Positions 59,179 to 64,000 of a stretch of DNA of 64,000 nt are shown one piece after another. A model generated the notes under the pieces. That model was given only the letters and a program-made list of their open reading frames with translations, did not search any database and had not been told where the DNA came from. Each line of letters starts with the position of its first letter. Positions within the stretch are counted from its first letter, which is position 1. The position numbers were made by a program, and so were the translations under genes. This DNA comes from Pestalotiopsis fici W106-1 (lineage: Eukaryota; Ascomycota; Sordariomycetes; Amphisphaeriales; Sporocadaceae), in assembly GCF_000516985.1 (NCBI RefSeq), contig NW_006917091.1, positions 1,936,977 to 2,000,976 on the forward strand, written 5' to 3'.

Positions 59179-59538
59179 TCACATGAACCCCCCCAAATTC
59201 ACTGGACCCCATCGCTCCAGGCGGTCTCGCTCTCTCTCTTCCTGCATGATGATCTCGAGTAAAGCATCCAGCCGTTCTCTCCGCCTAGCCATCTCGATAT
59301 TGTATCGCCGCCGCCGCCGCTGCCGCCCGAGGGATATATCTTCCATGCCGCAATCCAAATAACCATGCTCGCTTCGTTGAAACTTTGCTCGGAAGCCACG
59401 GCGCAGCCACGATGAAGTCCGCTGCCTGGACTTGCTTGCAGCCCTTCTGATTGACCTCGTGATGTGCTTGCTTGCCGAGGCGAGCTTGCTGCCTACCAGC
59501 CTGAGGGGAGCCGCTGAGTAGCACGTGCAATTCTTCAT
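59179..59538 (-). CDS. Small Arg-rich hypothetical protein, 119 aa
   Basis: Single frame from ATG 59538 to TGA. Strongly basic N-terminal half (SIRRAASKSRQRTSSWLRRG), then an Arg/Glu-rich amphipathic helix (NIEMARRRERLDALLEIIMQ followed by EERERDRLERW) that could form a coiled coil. No signal peptide or domain. The regular helix heptads argue for a real product, but the ORF is short and has no recognised relative. CCG repeats at about 59308-59325 encode the Arg run. Confidence 0.4.
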   Translation of the reverse strand: MKNCTCYSAAPLRLVGSKLASASKHITRSIRRAASKSRQRTSSWLRRGFRAKFQRSEHGYLDCGMEDISLGRQRRRRRYNIEMARRRERLDALLEIIMQEERERDRLERWGPVNLGGFM

Positions 59539-60695
59539 TGTGTCGTTGTCTGTGCTCTGCAGTACAATTTGACTATGTCATGGTGACTTTGTCGCTGGCT
59601 GTGAATCGCCCGGGCTTTTGAGCTCTCGGCTTGCTTGCTTGCCTGTTGTCGTCGCGTATGGAGCTGGTTTGTTCAGTGGGTAAAGATGAATATCAATTTC
59701 AAGATGATAGGCGAGTTGACCAAACGTTTAACTGCACAAATTGACCTTTCAAATTCAACAAACCATGACTGTCGAATTTAGTACGTCCGACGCTCCCCTC
59801 ATGTTCCGTTCGCAAGCATGGAATTCAAAAGTACTTATACCATCAGTAACACATAGCCCAGAATTGTGGTGCCTCTTCTGTAGCCCAATTCTGCGGCTCT
59901 TGCGGTAAGTTTTATTATTATCCGCCCTCACCCGCGCGCCCCTTTGGATGGGAAGAGTGGAACAGCATAATAGGTAGCACGAGCTAATCGTCCATAGTAT
60001 TGAGTCTGGACCTCTGGACGAGGAGCAAAGGAGGTACCGCTGATACTCACTAGTCCAGGTCCCTCATTGAATACGAAATATGGTTACGTTAATTGCCAGA
60101 TTCAAGATGTAGAGAGAATCTTATTTCGCTCAAAGCCATTGAGAGTGATTCACATCCAAGAGGCGCCCTTTTTTTTTTTTTTTGGGTCCGATGCGGTAGA
60201 CTTCAAGAACCCAGCTTATGTAGCAACTCCAGCCTTACTCTAGCATCACACTAAACAATAAGGCGATCTAGTTTATACCTTAGTCGGATCTGGTCTACCT
60301 CTTTCGAAAGTTTCCAGAATTTGCTGTTTCTATCTAGGGATATAGTGCTGCATATTTACGCCAGAAAACTTGCTGGAGCATCTCGATCATGACATAGCAG
60401 AAGACTTTTCAAAGCTTACCGAGGACACCGTGGAAATGGCAATATAAGCAACTCGTACGTGCATTAAAGTGGAAACACGCTGCATGGGCACAGCCTTGCT
60501 GGGATGATTGCTGAACGTTGGGCCTCTTTGTATACCCCTAAGTTATATGTAGGTACGTAGGATAAGCATGTCGTGTATTTGTCCATCGTTTCGCTGACAA
60601 GTTGAACAATGACTGATTCCTTATGCAGCTCCCAGGTTACCCCTGGTTGATTGGCTATCAGGATTGCACCTACTGATCAACATGCTTTCCTCCTC
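59539..60695. other. Intergenic spacer, no gene recognised
   Basis: 1.16 kb, AT-rich in the centre, with a T run near 60170-60184. No open frame above 60 codons with coding character. Confidence 0.55.
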
Positions 60696-61742
60696 TTACA
60701 ACAGTCCTGACGCATAGACCCAAGCTCGTTCCAGTTCTTCCATCTCTAGTACTGACTCATGAGCGCCCAGCCAAGCACATAGATTTTTCCCGGCATCTAG
60801 GGCGCGATGTAAGGTTTCATAATTGCCGAGCGCCCTCTCGTCAGAGTCATGTAGAGCCACCGTCTCACCCCATGACAGCAATTTGGCCATGTTATCCACG
60901 GCCAGCCGCTCGACGTTGAGAACAGTCAAACGATCACGTTGTGATCCAGCCCAAAGCATGTTGCATATGCTAGATATATTCTTGAGAAGAGAGCTCGAGA
61001 CGTTGGGTATTGTGGCTTGCTCACTGTTCAGAGCTGGAACTGGGTGAGCATGACTCGACGTCGTTGGGCCATGATACAGGCCTTCAGCCACGCTGGGCTG
61101 TTTGTATTCATTGTCAGTGACTGTGATAGGATTGTCAGACTCGCGATGATGACCAGCGTCGCCCGAATAGCTAGCACGCGCTTGTCTGTTCGCATGATGT
61201 GAGCCAAGATGCGCCCTGGTGGCAGCAAGACAAATATCATGAACGACATTGAGGGCGTCACAGAATTGCTCAAAATTCCCCGAGGCATTGCTGTATATAC
61301 TGAAGGTGCGGTGACCGAGGGTACTCTCCGTGGCCAGGGAGATCCGTCTGTTCTCGCTACGTTCGGCGGTGTCCTCGAGCGTATGATGGTAGCTCGCTTG
61401 TTTAAACTGTGGCAGCACACTGGCAGCGGCTGGTTCGAAGTTTGGTGAACCCCCAGTGTGTGAGGCACCAAAACCATGCGAGTTTTCCAATCGTTGTTGG
61501 CGGACATCATGAAGAAACACCGGAGCTGGACATGGAGTGTCTCCATATGCTAGGGTCTCGTGATATTGCGCAGTCGTCACGCGTGCTCCATACGTCGAAG
61601 AATTGCTCATGTAGCCAGCTCTATGAATCGCGCGGCCATTCTCTTCATCTTCATTTATAGAGGTACTGACTTCAATCGCAGCAGAACTCGAGCAGAGTGG
61701 ACGCTGATAGATGAAATCACTCGGCGATGTATTTGGAGGCAT
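60696..61742 (-). CDS. Hypothetical protein, 348 aa
   Basis: Intronless. The N-terminal two-thirds (about 1-235) are polar, Ser/His/Thr-rich and probably disordered apart from a helical patch FCDALNVVHDICLAATRAHL (about 160-180). The C-terminal third (about 245-348) looks all-helical: SSSLLKNISSICNMLWAG, VERLAVDNMAKLLSW and LERAWVYASGLL. No signal peptide, membrane helix or known domain recognised. It ends 250 nt downstream of the Arpc1 stop, on the same strand. Open-frame length and ordered C-terminus support a real gene. Confidence 0.65.
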   Translation of the reverse strand: MPPNTSPSDFIYQRPLCSSSAAIEVSTSINEDEENGRAIHRAGYMSNSSTYGARVTTAQYHETLAYGDTPCPAPVFLHDVRQQRLENSHGFGASHTGGSPNFEPAAASVLPQFKQASYHHTLEDTAERSENRRISLATESTLGHRTFSIYSNASGNFEQFCDALNVVHDICLAATRAHLGSHHANRQARASYSGDAGHHRESDNPITVTDNEYKQPSVAEGLYHGPTTSSHAHPVPALNSEQATIPNVSSSLLKNISSICNMLWAGSQRDRLTVLNVERLAVDNMAKLLSWGETVALHDSDERALGNYETLHRALDAGKNLCAWLGAHESVLEMEELERAWVYASGLL

Positions 61743-61995
61743 TTTCAGAAACTGCCGAAGATAGGTCTTCTGTATGACAGTATGTGGAAAGATGTTACTT
61801 TAGCTTGTGCAATCGAGGCAATATCTGGTTGTTCTTGTAGGAAAAAAAAAAAAGGTGGAAGGTTAAAGTTAAAGAGTAACATGGAGGTTTAAAGAGCGCT
61901 TCAGAACGGTCCACATCACTAAGACACACAAGGCAGGCAGGAATGGAGTGGTTTGAATGCTTGTCTCGATTTGAGGTATAAGTGCGAACTGGAAC

Positions 61996-63234
61996 CTAAG
62001 CATCCCAGATGACTACCCTTCCGTCAACACCACTCGCTACAGACCATGTTAGCTACTGAGACGATGTGGAACCTGAGAACAAGGATGAAACTTACTGCTA
62101 AACTTGGTTACAGAACTACCATCGGATTCGTAGACACGGATGGTGGAAATAGTGTTCTGGTGAACTGTCTTAAGCTGAGTGTCGTCTTTGACTTTGCCTT
62201 TCAGATCCATTTGTTTGAACATGTTCAAGGCAGACTCTTCTCGAGCATCGCCCAAGCCGGGGCGTCCCTTGGATTCCAGAGTACCGGCAATCTGCCAGCC
62301 AGAGCCATCCCCCTTGAATCTGAAAGCCTCGCAATCATAACCAGCAGCGATGATCTCAGCCTCTCCATTCCAGATGAGGCTCTGGAAGGGGAGTAATTGC
62401 GTGTTTACGCTGATGACTGCGCTGGGCGGCTGGTCGGGGGCAGACGGATACACGACAGTGATGCTGCTATCATGAGCAGCAAATGCGAGTGCGTTACCAG
62501 ATGGGGAGAAGGCAACTGAATGGACCCATCCGGCGGAATTGTTGAGAAACTCGCCGCACACGGTGTTGAAGGGTAGACGCTCGCCCCAAGCACTGGGCTC
62601 TGGACGGGCATCAACACCCTTGATGAATGCCGAGAAGACTCGCGCGTGAGCATCAGTCGAGCCGGCAGCCAACAAGACTGAGTTGGGGTGCCAAGAAACG
62701 CTGGTAATGGTGCTGCGAATTGGTTTCTTCAGATGCTTGGATACCCACCAGTCGTTCTCCTCCTCAAAGTAGCAGATGGCGATGACCCGGTCACCAGAGC
62801 CGACGGCGAACTTTGTCTCGGACGGCGACCAACGTACGCATGTAGCAGCTCTTGCAATGCGGAGTAGAACCAAGGTGGGTTTGTAACCGGTCGGGGAGGG
62901 CTCCCAAACTAGAGCGTTACGATCTGCAACTTCAAGTCAGACGCTGGTGCTGGTGAGGGGTGGCTGTGAGGCAATGCCCAATAGCTTCTTCAGTCGGCAG
63001 GAGAAACAAACCCTGGGAGCATGTTACAATACGACCACTGTTGGGCGCAATGTCGACGCCAGTGATGGTCTTGTCGTGGCCCTTCAATTCATCCTTGAGC
63101 TTGAAAGCGCCGCCGACCTTTCCGTACAATTCAATGGCGGAATCCTTGGCAACGGCGAGGATCTTGCGGTCGGCAGAGAAGGAGTGGTCGGCCACGGGGT
63201 GGTGGAAGAGGTGGTGGACTTCGGGAGATGCCAT
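61996..63234 (-). CDS. Actin-related protein 2/3 complex subunit 1 (Arpc1/Arc40)
   Basis: Three exons on the minus strand: 63234-63012, 62923-62096 and 62036-61996 (introns 88 and 59 nt); product 363 residues. WD40 beta-propeller subunit of the Arp2/3 complex, which nucleates branched actin at cortical patches during endocytosis. Seen: start MASPEVHHLFHHPVADHSFS; WD repeats with ELKGHDKTITGVDIAPNSG, DRNALVWEPS, CVRWSPSETKFAVGSGDR, TSVSWHPNSVLLAAGSTD, GWVHSVAFSPSGNALAFAAH; and the tiny last exon TSGVDGRVVIWDA, which closes the propeller. The basic insert KQMDLKGKVKDD before the last blade is also typical. Length is normal. Divergent from the U2B''/U1A gene. Confidence 0.95.
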
Positions 63235-63748
63235 GTTGAGTGATCTGTTTCGATGGGGGCGATAGGAGTAGCTCTCTACTATCACCAACCACAAGTTGCT
63301 ATGTTGGAGAGGTTGTAATGAACATTGATGAAAGGGGGGGGGATACCTAGGTGGTAGGCAGATGGATTCCTAGCAGTCGTCACAGCTACTATGATAAGTG
63401 TACGTACCTTTGGCTTTGGTGGGGTTCCTGCGGGGAGTTGCCGTCACTGCTCGAGCCGCCTGCCGCCCAGCTCACAAGGCTTTAGGTACAGGAAGTCTCG
63501 GAATGGTCTGGCGTCTGCCAATCGATAACCTTTAGGACCGGCGAATTGGGTGGCTTTGTGACTACCACCCGAAAAGCCTCCCAAAAGCTCGGGCGTGAGC
63601 TCCAACACGATCTCGTACTGCAATACCCAGCGCCAAAATCGACGACACACGAAATTCGCCCGCCTTCATACACCAGTTTTGAAAGCTCTCGACATTGGTA
63701 GCAACAAGTCTACGGCCTATTCTACGGTGGCATCCTAGCAAACTCACC
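63235..63748. promoter_or_regulatory. Divergent promoter region of Arpc1 and U2B''/U1A genes
   Basis: 514 bp between divergent ATGs; it must carry both core promoters. A G run lies at about 63335-63342 and a CCTAGGT word nearby; no TATA box obvious, as usual for housekeeping genes. Confidence 0.4.
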
Positions 63749-64000
63749 ATGTCGACGCGACAGCCCCCAGCAAAGGCACCCCAAGGCAAGCCAGCTCCTG
63801 TGCCGCCAAACCAAACGTAAGCTGGAATGCCCTTTTCTCTAGCCAGTTCTCTCTACAATTATTTCCATGCTGAATCATATGCTCTAGCCTCTATGTGTCG
63901 AACGTGCCGTCGTCCAAGATTCAAAAGGCTGACCTGAAGACTGCCCTCTACATGCTCTTTTCCACGTACGGCCCCGTTCTCGATGTTGTCTGCATGAAAA
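63749..64000 (+). CDS. U2 snRNP B''/U1A-type RNA-binding protein (5' part)
   Basis: Exon 1 63749-63816, intron 63817-63887, exon 2 from 63888 and cut off by the window end. Opening: a basic, Pro-rich leader MSTRQPPAKAPQGKPAPVPP, then the RRM with RNP2 TLYVSNVPSS, helix KADLKTALYMLFSTYGPVL and strand DVVCMK, the pattern shared by U1A, U2B'' and SNF. These proteins bind snRNA stem-loops; fungi usually keep one such gene, working in the U2 snRNP with U2A'. The RNP1 strand and any second RRM lie outside the window, so U1A versus U2B'' cannot be settled here. Confidence 0.88.

Overview
The window looks like a contig piece from a filamentous ascomycete, most likely a sordariomycete and perhaps Hypocreales. 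The evidence is short introns of mostly 54-90 nt with GTAAGT-type donors and CTAAC/CTGAC-type branch sites, a CFEM GPI protein, an F-box orphan, a histidine-acid-phosphatase-like membrane protein, and housekeeping genes (Rpb7, Vps10, Arpc1, U2B''/U1A, methylmalonate-semialdehyde dehydrogenase) whose residues match the fungal families. No rRNA, tRNA, transposase, reverse transcriptase, CRISPR array or virus was recognised. Exon joins were worked out by hand and each was checked for reading-frame arithmetic.

Layout. 0-14 kb is gene-dense: methylmalonate-semialdehyde dehydrogenase (+), F-box protein (+), histidine-acid-phosphatase-like type I membrane protein (+), small secreted protein (-), ubiquitin C-terminal hydrolase (+), five-exon MFS transporter (-) and CFEM protein (+). 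14.2-30 kb is a gene desert rich in homopolymers and microsatellites; it holds only a 53-residue Cys-rich ORF at 24.85 kb and a possible SAP-like fragment at 29.3 kb. 30-37 kb has two hypothetical genes transcribed divergently, an Mpo1/DUF962 dioxygenase (-) and RNA polymerase II subunit Rpb7 (+). 37-41.3 kb is empty. A five-exon lysine 2,3-aminomutase-like radical SAM gene (+) lies at 41.3-43.1 kb. A large disordered protein with a 1.16-kb intron (+) covers 45.9-49.0 kb. Vps10/sortilin (-) covers 52.7-57.3 kb. The right end carries two hypothetical genes (-), Arpc1 (-) and the start of a U2B''/U1A gene (+), which runs off the window.

The genes do not form an operon or an obvious metabolic cluster; each has its own upstream region. 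Roles include valine catabolism (mitochondrion), ubiquitin handling (F-box, UCH), transport, cell-surface or secreted functions, ER sphingolipid-base degradation, transcription, Golgi-to-vacuole sorting, actin nucleation and splicing.

The observations most worth a second look are: the eukaryotic lysine 2,3-aminomutase with an apparently intact radical-SAM site and PLP lysine; two introns that only work with GC-AG boundaries; a perfect 19-bp palindrome in the MFS/CFEM divergent promoter; an open frame continuing about 100 codons beyond the TGA of the 53-residue Cys-rich ORF; a phase-0 99-nt candidate cassette exon in the 1.16-kb intron; and active-site substitutions or losses in the phosphatase, UCH and CFEM proteins.
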